This document shows, one piece after another, positions 27,278-35,524 of a DNA stretch of 64,000 nucleotides (position 1 is its first letter; every line of letters begins with the position of its first letter). A program made the position numbers and the translations under genes. The notes under the pieces were generated by a model, which did not search any database, had not been told where the DNA came from, and saw only the letters and a list, made by a program, of their open reading frames with translations. The DNA is from Geomonas paludis (GTDB taxonomy: Bacteria; Desulfobacterota; Desulfuromonadia; Geobacterales; Geobacteraceae): the NCBI RefSeq assembly GCF_014193585.1, contig NZ_BLXY01000008.1:1-64000 (forward strand). The letters run 5' to 3'.

Positions 27278-28276
27278 CTACAACCTCACCAGCACCCTCC
27301 CCCTGATGCCCCCCTGCAGGATGCGCCCGATCTTCTCCTCCAGCCCCTCCAGCGTCACCTCGGTCGCCATCTGGTCCAGCAGTGCCGGGCGCCAAGGGCC
27401 CGCAAGCCGCTGCCATACTTCCAGCCGCGTGTCGGTCGGGCAGCGCGAGGAGTCTATGCCGACCAGGGTCACGGCGCGCAGGATGAAGGGATGCACGTTG
27501 ACCGGGAGCTCCGCCGAACCGACCAGACCGCAGCAGGTGACGGTTCCGCCGTAGCGGGTAGATTTCAGCACGGCGGCAAGGGTCTCCCCCCCGACCACGT
27601 CGATCGCCCCCGCCCAGCGCTCCTTCATCAGGGCCCGCTCCCCTCCCGCGGTCACCTCCTCGCGGGAAATGACCTCCGCCGCACCAATCTCCGCCAAAAA
27701 GGGGACATCCCCCATCTTTCCGGTGGCGGCCACCACCCGGTACCCCGCCCTGGCCAGCATGCTGACCGCCAGGGTCCCGACCCCGCCGGTCGCGCCGGTG
27801 ACCAGGATGTCGCCGCTCTCCGGCCTTACCCCCGCCCGCTCCAGCTTCAGCACCGAAAGTCCGGCCGTGAACCCCGCCGTCCCCAGGATCATGCTCTCAC
27901 GCAGGGTGAGCCCGGCCGGAAGCGGTACCCCCCATTGCGAGGGAACCCGGATGTACTCGCCCCACCCCCCGTCGGTTTCCATGCCCAGGTCGTGCCCCGT
28001 CACCACCACCTGGTCACCCGGCGCGAAGCGTCCGTCGCTGCAGGAAACCACCTCCCCCGCGGCATCGATGCCCGGCGTATGGGGGAACTGCCTGGTCACG
28101 CCCGGGTGCCCGGTGGCGGAAAGGGCATCCTTGTAGTTGAGCGAGGAATAACGCACCCGCACCAAAAGCTCTCCCGCATCGAGTTCGTCTATAGCCCGCT
28201 GTTTTATGCTCCTGGTGAAGGTCTGGTCCGCCCCCTTCTCAACCACCAGCGCCTTGAACCTGGTTCCTGTTTCCAT
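27278..28276 (-). CDS. YhdH/AcuI-type NADPH-dependent quinone or acryloyl-CoA reductase
   Basis: Medium-chain dehydrogenase/reductase of 332 aa without catalytic zinc ligands. It shows the N-terminal SSLNYKDALSATGHPGVT, PHTPGIDAAGEV, the Rossmann GATGGVGTLAVSMLARAGYR and a C-terminal GGIRGRVLVRL. Best-known relatives (AcuI, YhdH) reduce acryloyl-CoA to propionyl-CoA; the exact substrate here is uncertain. ATG 28276 has GGAG; a 25-codon in-frame extension is rejected. It is convergent with the hsp20 operon. Confidence 0.9.
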   Translation of the reverse strand: METGTRFKALVVEKGADQTFTRSIKQRAIDELDAGELLVRVRYSSLNYKDALSATGHPGVTRQFPHTPGIDAAGEVVSCSDGRFAPGDQVVVTGHDLGMETDGGWGEYIRVPSQWGVPLPAGLTLRESMILGTAGFTAGLSVLKLERAGVRPESGDILVTGATGGVGTLAVSMLARAGYRVVAATGKMGDVPFLAEIGAAEVISREEVTAGGERALMKERWAGAIDVVGGETLAAVLKSTRYGGTVTCCGLVGSAELPVNVHPFILRAVTLVGIDSSRCPTDTRLEVWQRLAGPWRPALLDQMATEVTLEGLEEKIGRILQGGIRGRVLVRL

Positions 28277-28457
28277 GTAGTTCTCCGTGGGATTGTCTCT
28301 CTGTGTGATGAACCGACACAAGGATGATAACGGCTGGGAAAGGGAGGTCAAGCACAGTCACCACCTTGCAGTGAGCAGTTGCCATCAAGCGGACTGCGGC
28401 TACAATGTATGCCTGCACTCTGGATTAGACATTTCACATTATCTGCAGGAGGCCGAC

Positions 28458-28904
28458 ATGGAAAGGACGGAGATGATCGACAGGCTGAACGACCTGATCC
28501 AGTTGGACGTCGATGCTGTGGAGGCCTACGAGCAGGCCATCAAACACATCGGGTACAAGGACATCGCCAAGAGGTTTAGTGAGTACCAGGATGACCACCG
28601 TAACCACATCACCAACCTCACCGCGTTGGTACAGCAGATGGGTGGGACACCGACCAAGCCGACGCCGGACCTGAAGGGATACCTGATCGAAGGCTTCACC
28701 GCCCTCATGAGCCTCACCGGCGCCAAGCAGGCCCTGGAGGCGATGAAGGGGAACGAAAAGGTGACCAACCGCAAGTATCAGGAAGCCGTCGCCCAGCCCT
28801 TTCCCGAGGAAGTCATGGAGGTCTTGCGCACCAACCTGTCGCAGGAGCAGTGGCACCTCTCCTACATAGACGAGCTCCTCACCATCTCGCGCCGCGAACT
28901 CTGA
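28458..28904 (+). CDS. Ferritin-like four-helix protein (DUF2383)
   Basis: A 148-aa all-helical protein. MIDRLNDLIQLDVDAVEAYE, SEYQDDHRNHITNLTALVQQ, and SQEQWHLSYIDELL carry the E...ExxH-like carboxylate/histidine pattern of ferritin-like di-iron proteins of the PA2169/DUF2383 type. Whether it binds metal is not proven by sequence. GCAGGAGGCCGAC gives a strong ribosome-binding site; an in-frame start at 28287 is ignored because the region upstream is the divergent promoter space. Confidence 0.83.
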   Translation: MERTEMIDRLNDLIQLDVDAVEAYEQAIKHIGYKDIAKRFSEYQDDHRNHITNLTALVQQMGGTPTKPTPDLKGYLIEGFTALMSLTGAKQALEAMKGNEKVTNRKYQEAVAQPFPEEVMEVLRTNLSQEQWHLSYIDELLTISRREL

Positions 28905-28926
28905 TGGAAACTACCTTGCCGAAGGA

Positions 28927-29000
28927 GGGGACTGGCTCCGCCAGGTGCCTGTCCCCTTTCGCTTGTGCGCTTGCGGAAGTTGGCTGACCTGAAAGTGGCG
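28927..29000. repeat. Half REPIN: REP monomer plus conserved spacer (family 1)
   Basis: Monomer 28927-28956 is followed by CGCTTGTGCGC and GAAGTTGGCTGACCTGAAAG, which is the reverse complement of the doublet 1/3 spacer, but the second arm is missing. It lies between two convergent genes. Confidence 0.85.
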
Positions 29001-29050
29001 TTTCCGGCGCCGGAGCCCCAACGCCCCCCCTTTTGCCCTTCCCCTTCCCT

Positions 29051-30334
29051 TCAGCTTACCGCCTGCGGGTATACCTGCCGGGCAGTCTGGTCCGTCTCCC
29101 GTTTCGAAGCGACCACGGTATTGCGCCCTTTGAGCTTCGCCCGGTACAGCGCCCGGTCCGCGGCCTCCACCAGTTGCTGCCGGTCTGCGTCGAGGTCGGG
29201 GATCATGGCGGCAACACCTGCGCTTACCGTGACCACCCCGGCCACCGGAGAGTGGCTGTGCGGAATCCCGAGGGCCTCCACCGCGTTGCGGCATGCCTTG
29301 GCGATGGTCGCAGCATCGGCGAGGCCGATGCCGGAAAGAAGCAGCACGAATTCCTCGCCGCCGTAGCGCGCGGCGGTATCCCCCGGCCGCCTGGCAAAGC
29401 GCCCCAGTTCCTGTGCAACCAGCTTCAGGCAGTTGTCGCCGGCCTGGTGTCCGTAGTTGTCGTTGAAGTTCTTGAAGAAGTCGATGTCCAGGAAGATGAG
29501 CGCGATGGGGGACTCAGAGCGCACCGCACGCTGCCACTCCTGGTCGAGCATCACCTCGAAATGGCGCCGGTTGCCCAGGCCGGTGAGCGGGTCGGAGATG
29601 GAGAGCCGGCGCAGTTCCAGGGTGGCGTTCTGCAGCTGCCTGTTTTCGTGCTCCAGGAGGTTGGTGTTCAGGAAGTCGCGGCGCAGGTAGTTTTCCATCA
29701 GCGAATTGGAGAACGCCCCGATGATGATGGTGGCGATGATGCTGAAGCTGTTCTGGATCAGGATGGTGAGGTCGGTATGGTTGACGTAGATGGCCACCGC
29801 CTCGTACGCCAGCGTGGTGGCCACCGCCCAGCAGACCGCGTAACGCAGCCTGAGGCTCACGAAGGTGAACGCCCCCATGATGAGGAGCAGCAATCCCGAG
29901 TAGTAGTAATTCTTGGTGGGGGTCGGGTCGTAGTAGACCATGGAGACGATGCCCAGGCTTCCCACCAGCATCACCAGCGAGACGACCGGCTGCATGAAGC
30001 GCCTGAGCGGGGGGCAATAGGTGTAGGCAAGGCCCACGAGGACCGTGGGGCAAACCACGGCGTAGCGGATGAACCACATGTGGGCCCGGTCTGCGGGGAG
30101 GAGCAGGCCGTCCACCAGTCCGAAGACCGCGTAGAGGATGAAGCCGGTCAGCAGCGCCACGCGGACGTGCTTGAGGGTCTTGTCGCGGTAGTACTCGTCG
30201 AAGGCGGACTCCAGCGGCTGCGGAAACCGGACCGACTTGAGTCCCCCCTCCCCCAAAGCCTCCCTGGCCTTTTGCACCATCTCCATTTCAGGGCCGGGAG
30301 TCATCACGTTCACATTTATGTCGATGTTGTGCAT
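29051..30334 (-). CDS. Membrane diguanylate cyclase (GGDEF)
   Basis: Makes c-di-GMP from two GTP. 427 aa: a short cytosolic lead, about six membrane segments between residues ~60 and 225 (a MASE-like sensor, not identified), a coiled linker (ENYLRRDFLNTNLLEHENRQ), and a GGDEF domain with SDPLTGLGNRRHFE, IFLDIDFFKNFNDNYGH and the active loop GGEEF. The inhibitory I-site RPGD lies exactly five residues before GGEEF, so product inhibition is expected. Ribosome-binding site is weak (GTGAGAT). It stands alone. Confidence 0.94.
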   Translation of the reverse strand: MHNIDINVNVMTPGPEMEMVQKAREALGEGGLKSVRFPQPLESAFDEYYRDKTLKHVRVALLTGFILYAVFGLVDGLLLPADRAHMWFIRYAVVCPTVLVGLAYTYCPPLRRFMQPVVSLVMLVGSLGIVSMVYYDPTPTKNYYYSGLLLLIMGAFTFVSLRLRYAVCWAVATTLAYEAVAIYVNHTDLTILIQNSFSIIATIIIGAFSNSLMENYLRRDFLNTNLLEHENRQLQNATLELRRLSISDPLTGLGNRRHFEVMLDQEWQRAVRSESPIALIFLDIDFFKNFNDNYGHQAGDNCLKLVAQELGRFARRPGDTAARYGGEEFVLLLSGIGLADAATIAKACRNAVEALGIPHSHSPVAGVVTVSAGVAAMIPDLDADRQQLVEAADRALYRAKLKGRNTVVASKRETDQTARQVYPQAVS

Positions 30335-30780
30335 ATCTCACTCATAGGCCGCGTACGGCAAACTACCGGGAGTTATTCAAACTGACATAAAGCACGGTAG
30401 ACATTATACCAGCTTTCATGAATGCACAACTAAATATTGGCTCTAATCCGGTGAGTCAACTCACAAAAAAATACAAAAAACCATATAATATCGGTTTACC
30501 GGCAGTTACGACGCAGCTAACTGGCAGCGGAAGCATTGCCTATCGGAGCCAGTCCCCTTTTACGTTTTCTGTCCAGGCTGCGGCACTTGAAGCGAGCGCT
30601 TTAGCTCCTCCCCCCTATTCGCCATTCATCACTTCGCCTTTGACAGGTATGCAGGATCTCTATATATTGCGATTGATTTGCTATAGCAAATGAGTTTTGT
30701 TATAGCCGATGTACCATCCACCTGCAGGGAGGGGAAGGAGGATGGCCAGTTTTCTGCTCATCCCCCCAATTGGGACAAAT
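30335..30780. other. AT-rich gap at the left edge of the accessory region
   Basis: No supported gene. Base composition drops sharply from about 30,400. It includes a decayed right half of a family 1 REP (ATCGGAGCCAGTCCCC, about 30542-30557) and a GGGGAAGGAGG stretch at ~30,730. An open frame at 30418 has no ribosome-binding site and runs through the REP relic, so it is not called. Confidence 0.6.
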
Positions 30781-30897
30781 TCCAACCGCAGCAGCGTGCC
30801 AGATCAGCATGTTACGTCAGCAGGTCACGTTTCTTAATCGATATATATGCGGCAATGTGAGAGGATGACGGCAATTCTGCCTAATAAGTAGTTGGAC
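30781..30897 (+). other. Possible degenerate attC site
   Basis: TTCCAAC at 30781-30787 and GTTGGAC at 30891-30897 are complementary ends in the attC layout (GTTRRRY satisfied), 7 bp before the start of the first small gene. The inner arms pair poorly, so this is only a candidate fifth site. Confidence 0.35.
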
Positions 30898-30904
30898 AGA
30901 AAAA

Positions 30905-31285
30905 ATGAATGATAAGACCACATTGATGATTTCCTGGATTTTATTGACCATGCTGATTCCGACATTCCTTTGGAACATGACAGCCGGAATGGCAGTTGGT
31001 TTCATTGTGGCCATAATTCGGTGGGATGAACTGAGATTTGCCGAAAAGGCAATAATCAACAGCAAAGAATTCTATTGGATAGGCGCATTAGTCTGGTGGG
31101 TGGTTCTGGCTATCATCTACCTGATCCTGAAAACAAGTGGGTCCCTAAGCACAGAGGCCATAGACCAGCAAGGCAAGGTGCTGATGCTACTGATGTCTTT
31201 GCCCTTCTTGCCCAAGATTGTCAGGCATGAATACCGGTTATTTGTGAGCATCAGAAATGATTGGAATAATCGGACCAGGTATTGA
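30905..31285 (+). CDS. Cassette gene 1: small membrane protein, unknown
   Basis: A 126-aa protein with no family I recognise. Hydrophobic segments at about residues 7-37, 57-77 and 93-105 suggest three membrane helices; the C-terminus is basic (YRLFVSIRNDWNNRTRY). No clear Shine-Dalgarno sequence (GAAAAA before the ATG) and no promoter in front, as in many integron cassettes. The stop TGA is followed after one base by the attC site. AT-rich codon use contrasts with the backbone. Confidence 0.65.
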   Translation: MNDKTTLMISWILLTMLIPTFLWNMTAGMAVGFIVAIIRWDELRFAEKAIINSKEFYWIGALVWWVVLAIIYLILKTSGSLSTEAIDQQGKVLMLLMSLPFLPKIVRHEYRLFVSIRNDWNNRTRY

Positions 31286-31286
31286 G

Positions 31287-31386
31287 CCCCAACAAAGCGC
31301 GTAGACCAGGACTCCGCGGTAGCAGAGAGCTTGTGAAAGCTGGAAGAAGTTGAACGCTCCGCCGGTCACGCCGCGAGACGTTGGTA
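31287..31386 (+). other. attC-like site A
   Basis: Left end CCCCAAC (31287-31293), right end GTTGGTA (31380-31386). Inner arms GCGTAGACC and the complement of GGTCACGC pair apart from one extra A. Conserved internal blocks are ACTCCGCGG and ACGCTCCGCCGGTCAC. It begins one base after the preceding stop codon. Confidence 0.72.
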
Positions 31387-31418
31387 CACGCTCGGCATCA
31401 AACAAAGAAGGAGAAGGT

Positions 31419-31898
31419 GTGCGACCTGACAATGCTAATGCTATGGGGATGATAGCAATTCTCATCTCCACTCTGGGTCTACTTTTGGCCTTCGGGAAGA
31501 TGCAGCAACAGGCTTCTTGGGGGAAACGGATCGCTATTGCTCTTTTAACAGGTTTCTTTCCCCTCGTGTTTTCCTCGATTGGCTTTGGTTACAAATGCCC
31601 CTCATCGTACTTCTCAACCGGAAATCGTGGCTTGTTGTTTGCGGCATGTGCAATGGCTATTGGAATATTTATTCAGAATAGAAAAATCGTCGTCACAAGT
31701 TGCATCGTAATCGTGATAGCAGGATTTAAGCTGAACATGCACTACGATTACTTGGTGAACAAAACTGGACAGTTTGGGTACGTCGGGACAGATGGTCATG
31801 GATACAATCAAGCATGCCCTGATGAAGGCTCACCTGAGGTCAAGCTGAGGCCGATATGGCACTCAAGATTGACTGAAGTTTATAAGGTAGAGCAATGA
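31419..31898 (+). CDS. Cassette gene 2: membrane protein, unknown
   Basis: I take GTG 31419 as start because GGAG (31410-31413) lies 5 nt upstream; a longer in-frame ATG at 31350 would lie inside attC site A, and an ATG at 31443 is an alternative. The 159-aa product has four hydrophobic stretches (about residues 10-28, 38-52, 65-80, 87-100) and a polar C-terminal tail (GQFGYVGTDGHGYNQACPDE). No family recognised. It ends 12 bp before attC site B. Confidence 0.65.
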   Translation: MRPDNANAMGMIAILISTLGLLLAFGKMQQQASWGKRIAIALLTGFFPLVFSSIGFGYKCPSSYFSTGNRGLLFAACAMAIGIFIQNRKIVVTSCIVIVIAGFKLNMHYDYLVNKTGQFGYVGTDGHGYNQACPDEGSPEVKLRPIWHSRLTEVYKVEQ

Positions 31899-31910
31899 AC
31901 GAAATGGAAG

Positions 31911-32010
31911 TCCCAACCAATCGGGTAGACGCGGTCTCCGCTGATGGATAAATGTTGAAGGGAGCCGGTAGAAGTGGAGCGCTCCGCCGGTCACCCTTAA
32001 GGCGTTGGCA
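31911..32010 (+). other. attC-like site B
   Basis: Left end TCCCAAC (31911-31917), right end GTTGGCA (32004-32010). Inner arms GGGTAGAC and the complement of GTCACCC pair apart from an unpaired A. Shares GACGCGGTCTCCGC and GGAGCGCTCCGCCGGTCACC with sites A and C. Confidence 0.75.
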
Positions 32011-32015
32011 AGGAA

Positions 32016-32396
32016 ATGACATTAATCAGTATGGATGATCTTCAGCCAAGCCTAGTCCTGTTGTTTGTACTCATTTTCCCTCAAGCATGTGGTCTGGCGC
32101 TATTGCGGCGGGTATGGCGCTGTCAACATAGAGCCCTAGCCTCAGGCTTTGCACTATTTGTTGCTCCGGGCATTTTCTTGTCGTTGGCATCCGTTTTCTG
32201 GCAAATGCAGGTTCAAGCGGTCAAAAGTCATGGACTACGTGCTTGTGGCGCGTTGGGTGCAGCCGCTTCAATTTCAATAATCGCGGGAACTGTCGTTCAC
32301 TTTGTTCTATCATGCGTGGCGTTGATCTTCATCTGGTACAGGTTCCGTAGGCACATCATCCCTGAGGACCGGAAGAGTGATGATGAAAGTAGGTGA
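32016..32396 (+). CDS. Cassette gene 3: membrane protein, unknown
   Basis: A 126-aa protein with three predicted membrane helices (about 13-29, 44-63 and 83-110) and a basic-acidic C-terminus (RRHIIPEDRKSDDESR). Family not recognised. AAGGA directly precedes the ATG at a short spacing; ATG 32031 is an alternative. It follows attC site B by 5 bp and precedes site C by 42 bp. Confidence 0.62.
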   Translation: MTLISMDDLQPSLVLLFVLIFPQACGLALLRRVWRCQHRALASGFALFVAPGIFLSLASVFWQMQVQAVKSHGLRACGALGAAASISIIAGTVVHFVLSCVALIFIWYRFRRHIIPEDRKSDDESR

Positions 32397-32438
32397 CAGA
32401 TCATTGTCGCCACCATAAACACAGAGCAAAAGGAAAGC

Positions 32439-32537
32439 TTCCAACCATAACAGGTGGAGACGGTCTCCGCGGTTTGCGAGAGTTGGCAAAAGCTGGAAAG
32501 GCGGGACGCTCCGCCGCTCACCTGCAGCCCGTTGGCC
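32439..32537 (+). other. attC-like site C
   Basis: Left end TTCCAAC (32439-32445), right end GTTGGCC (32531-32537). Inner arms AGGTGGAG and the complement of CTCACCT pair apart from one extra G. Shares GACGGTCTCCGCGG and GACGCTCCGCCG with the other sites. Confidence 0.75.
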
Positions 32538-32549
32538 AGAAGGAAAATG

Positions 32550-32672
32550 ATGAAGCGCAAAGACAAGAATGAAAACTACGTAGAGCACCCACGATATGTG
32601 AAAGTGCCTCGAATAACTGGCTTGAACCCAGAGACCGATGATGAAAGCTCGTGGACCAAGGGCCAGATTTGA
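32550..32672 (+). CDS. Cassette gene 4: very small hydrophilic protein
   Basis: A 40-aa charged peptide (MKRKDKNENYVEHPRYVKVP..., ending SSWTKGQI). AGAAGGAAA precedes ATG 32547/32550. It lies directly after attC site C, where a cassette gene is expected, but there is no attC between it and the caspase-like gene, so the two share one cassette. It may be a leader peptide or a small partner of the caspase-like protein; either is a guess. Confidence 0.45.
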   Translation: MKRKDKNENYVEHPRYVKVPRITGLNPETDDESSWTKGQI

Positions 32673-32713
32673 TCAAAGGTGCTTGCTCATTTGTTTAACC
32701 TTGTGGAGGCATT

Positions 32714-34798
32714 ATGGCGAATAGCCGCACAGTTGTTCCGTATCACCGTATCGCTCTTCTGCTGGTAACCCTTGCCCTGTTGGCCTCCTGGTCCATGCCT
32801 GCCTTTGCTGGCGCTATACGAGTCCCGTCGTCGGCAACACCCCCCCCTCCCCAGGGCGAATGGGTCGAGACGTGGCCCGACCCGGCTCAAATAGTTGGCG
32901 ATTCCATCTGCAGTCCGGACCGGAAAGGGAATGTAAAGGGCCTGCTGATTGGCATACAGAAATATCCGAAAACGAAGTTCCCTGACCTGGATGGTTCGTC
33001 GAATGATGTAGCGCTGCTGAACCAGGCAATTCTTGAACGGTATCCGGCTGCCTCGGTAACCACGCTTCGGAACGAACAGGGAACCACAGACAACATCCGT
33101 TCCGTATTAAGGAGGCTGGGAGTCGAAGCTCAGTGTGGCGATTTTGTTGTTTTTTACTACTCAGGGCACAGCCGTCTCACTAAAACGTTGGGTAATGGTT
33201 ATAGCTACCACCTTATGGGGGTAGATGCTGAAAATGAGGGGAACGGAGGGGTCATTCCCGCTCTGGAACTCTCCCAGTTGCTGACCAGCATCAGAAACCG
33301 GGGGTCCCACGTGCTGGCAGTGATTGACACCAGCCATGCCGCGGCCCTGCGCCTGGTGGAAAACCAGGAGCCGTTGAACATTTGGTCCTACAAAAAAATG
33401 CTCCCCGAGGAGATCACGCCCAAGGCGGAGGAACGTATCACACTAAGGCCTGGTGCAGGCGGCCTGTCTGTTTTTTACGCTTCGAAAGACGTCCAGCAGG
33501 CCGGTGAGTATGAGCGTACCGATGGCAAAAGTTACGGACTGTTCAGTTATTCGCTGGCTGCCGCTCTCACTACCGCGGATCCCGGCGCTTCCGTCCGGAC
33601 CCTGGCCCTGAAAACCAAGGAGTACATGGGGCACGTGCGGGAGACGAGGCAGCATCCGGTCTACCAGAGCACTGATCCTGACGCTCCCATTCTCGCACCA
33701 CAACAGCCATCATCCGGGTTGAAACTCGAGTTGCATGACCCGCCAGTCACACGCGGGGCGATCCGCATCGGCAAAAACAAGTTCACCGTAAAAGGCCGGA
33801 TCAAGCAGCCCGGCAAAATTGTGGACCTCAGCATCAACTTCAGGTCGGTCAAGCCGGCGGATTTTGACAGGAAAACGGGAGAATTCACTATGAGGGATGT
33901 CGAGATGAAGCCGGGGCAGAACGAGCTGTCTGTTCTGGCGACCTTCTCGGACTTCCACAAGGAGGTCATGGTCATTCCCGTCGCTGTCGAGGGGAACCTG
34001 GAACAGATAGTGGGCTCGGGAAAGCAGTACGTCCTCACCATCGCCAATTCGGATTATTCCAAAACGAGCTACACGGTATTGAAGACACCCGGCAACGACG
34101 TGAAGGAAATTTCGACCTTGCTTGCAGGCCAATACGGCTTCGCCAGCAGCATAAAGGATCGTGACGGTAACCAGCACAATCTGACCTTGGTTGACGCCAG
34201 CAGGGACAAGATCACCGAAGTCATGGAGGTACTGGTTGACGCCCTGAGGCCGGAGGACAGCCTTTTGGTCTATTACGCGGGGCACGGCATCTACGACGAG
34301 ACCAGCCAGCAGGCCTTCTGGGTGCCGGTCGACGGCTCCCGGCGCACCAAGCTGATAAGCGCCGACGAACTGACCACCCGGTTCTTCGCCAACATGCAGG
34401 CGCGGCATGTGCTCGTGGTCTCCGATTCGTGCTATTCAGGGGCGTTGAGTCGCGGCGGGGACACCGTCAAGGAGCGTACCGGCGAGGACCGGTCACGGTA
34501 TATCGAGCGGATGCTGGCCAAGCAGACCAGGCAGTTGCTCTCCAGCGGCAACAACGAACCGGTTGCCGATGGGGGAGGGAATAACCACTCCATTTTTGCC
34601 CAAGCCCTCATCGAGGGACTACAGGAAATGGATGAAACCCTCTTTACCGTCTCCGACCTGTTCTACGGCCACATCAAGACGCGGGTCGCGGGCGCCAGGA
34701 GCGCGAACCAATCCCCGCAGTTGCAGATGATAAAGAAGTCCGGCGACGAGGGCGGGGAGTTCGTCTTCAAAAAGAAAAAAGCCCTGGGAACCCCATGA
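32714..34798 (+). CDS. Secreted tandem caspase-like (C14) protein with an inactive first domain
   Basis: 694 aa with a signal peptide (hydrophobic LALLLVTLALLASWS-like core; cleavage near AFA, residue ~32). Domain 1 (about 75-230) is a caspase/metacaspase p20 fold with catalytic His152 (YYSGHS), but the expected Cys of DxCH is Ser207 (VIDTSHAAAL). A middle beta domain (about 335-430, GAIRIGKNKFTVKGRI) resembles a GW/Ig-like linker. Domain 2 (about 435-620) is intact: YYAGHG with His524 and SDSCYSG with Cys573. GTGGAGG precedes the ATG. Orthocaspases cleave after Arg/Lys; the target here is unknown. Presence in a cassette array suggests mobility; a dead domain often serves binding or inhibition. 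Confidence 0.9.
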   Translation: MANSRTVVPYHRIALLLVTLALLASWSMPAFAGAIRVPSSATPPPPQGEWVETWPDPAQIVGDSICSPDRKGNVKGLLIGIQKYPKTKFPDLDGSSNDVALLNQAILERYPAASVTTLRNEQGTTDNIRSVLRRLGVEAQCGDFVVFYYSGHSRLTKTLGNGYSYHLMGVDAENEGNGGVIPALELSQLLTSIRNRGSHVLAVIDTSHAAALRLVENQEPLNIWSYKKMLPEEITPKAEERITLRPGAGGLSVFYASKDVQQAGEYERTDGKSYGLFSYSLAAALTTADPGASVRTLALKTKEYMGHVRETRQHPVYQSTDPDAPILAPQQPSSGLKLELHDPPVTRGAIRIGKNKFTVKGRIKQPGKIVDLSINFRSVKPADFDRKTGEFTMRDVEMKPGQNELSVLATFSDFHKEVMVIPVAVEGNLEQIVGSGKQYVLTIANSDYSKTSYTVLKTPGNDVKEISTLLAGQYGFASSIKDRDGNQHNLTLVDASRDKITEVMEVLVDALRPEDSLLVYYAGHGIYDETSQQAFWVPVDGSRRTKLISADELTTRFFANMQARHVLVVSDSCYSGALSRGGDTVKERTGEDRSRYIERMLAKQTRQLLSSGNNEPVADGGGNNHSIFAQALIEGLQEMDETLFTVSDLFYGHIKTRVAGARSANQSPQLQMIKKSGDEGGEFVFKKKKALGTP

Positions 34799-35030
34799 GC
34801 AGGGTGGTGCCACAGCAGGGTGGTGCCAAGCAGGGTGGTGCCAGGCATTGATAAATTGATAAGTCGGTGCTGAGTGACAAAGTTATCAAGAAATTGATAA
34901 ATTTGGCGATGAGGCTCGGCGGATTTAGTCTGTTGGGTTTCAGGATGCAGGTGAAGACTGGTGAGAGCCGATCCAGTTAATGGAAGCTGGTGAAGGGCCG
35001 AGTTCAGCCAAGAGAGTTGAGGAACAGCGC
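34799..35030. other. Gap with triple CAGGGTGGTGCCA repeat
   Basis: CAGGGTGGTGCCA occurs three times at 34800-34845, directly after the caspase-like gene. TTGATAAATTGATAAG and the opposed ATCAAGAAATTGATAAAT follow. No gene supported. The spacing to attC site D (35031) fits the 3' end of a long cassette. Confidence 0.6.
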
Positions 35031-35124
35031 CGCCAACCATCGCCAGGAGCACTCTCCGCGGATGATGGGATCAGATCGAAGTCGGAAGGAGCCGAGCGCT
35101 CCGGTGCTCAGGCGGGCGTTGAAT
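35031..35124 (+). other. attC-like site D
   Basis: Left end CGCCAAC (35031-35037), right end GTTGAAT (35118-35124), continuing TAGGC as many attC right ends do. Inner arms GCCAGGAGCAC and the complement of GTGCTCAGGC pair apart from one extra base. Shares CTCTCCGCGGATGATGG and GAGCGCTCCG with the others. Confidence 0.72.
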
Positions 35125-35164
35125 TAGGCCGCAAGGGCGGCCATTACAAATTAAAGGAGGTTTC

Positions 35165-35524
35165 ATGAAGAAGTTGCTGTTGCTGGCTGGGGGGCTGCTG
35201 CTGGGAGGGTGTACGTCGGTGGGAAGTGTTGGGATGGTAACCAAGAGCATGGCTGATCCTGGCTCACTACTCAAAAATGCCCAATCATTCAAAGAACTAG
35301 GACCGGTCGAGGGAGAGGCCTGCCGGTTTTTTATTTTGGCGATGGTGCCGTTCGGAGACTCCACCTTTTCCAGCGCAGTCGACGAAGCGCTTATAAAGTC
35401 AGGCGGTGACGCATTGCTTAATGTCACCGTTTCCAGCAGCCTTTACGGCTTCATCCCCATCTACAATTTCTTCAGCTACACCTGCACAAACGTCAAAGGA
35501 ATTGCCATCAAGTTGAAACAGTGA
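35165..35524 (+). CDS. Small lipoprotein, possible TRL-like family
   Basis: 119 aa with a lipoprotein signal peptide (MKKLLLLAGGLLLGGC, lipobox Cys16). The mature part has GDSTFSSAVDEALIKSGGDA and a C-terminal YTCTNVKGIAIKL strand, reminiscent of the TRL-like lipoprotein family, whose function is unknown; I am not sure of the family. AAAGGAGG precedes the ATG. It begins 40 bp after attC site D and so is probably the last cassette seen; no attC is found after it, where a hairpin element lies instead. Confidence 0.75.
   Translation: MKKLLLLAGGLLLGGCTSVGSVGMVTKSMADPGSLLKNAQSFKELGPVEGEACRFFILAMVPFGDSTFSSAVDEALIKSGGDALLNVTVSSSLYGFIPIYNFFSYTCTNVKGIAIKLKQ

Larger units (their letters stand above)
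30891..35124 (+). mobile_element. Integron-type gene-cassette array without an integrase (CALIN)
   Basis: Four ~100-bp imperfect palindromes with shared sequence (31287, 31911, 32439, 35031) each follow a plus-strand gene and precede the next one. All have YYCAAC at the left end, GTTGG or GTTGA at the right end, and inner arms that pair apart from an extra unpaired base, which is the attC design. The genes are small, unrelated, AT-rich and lack promoters. No tyrosine integrase is in the window, so the array would need one supplied elsewhere. The lipoprotein gene at 35165 is probably a further cassette. Confidence 0.75.

Noticed and set aside
30418-30693. 91-aa open frame in the AT-rich gap
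   Set aside because: Crosses a REP relic and has no ribosome-binding site.
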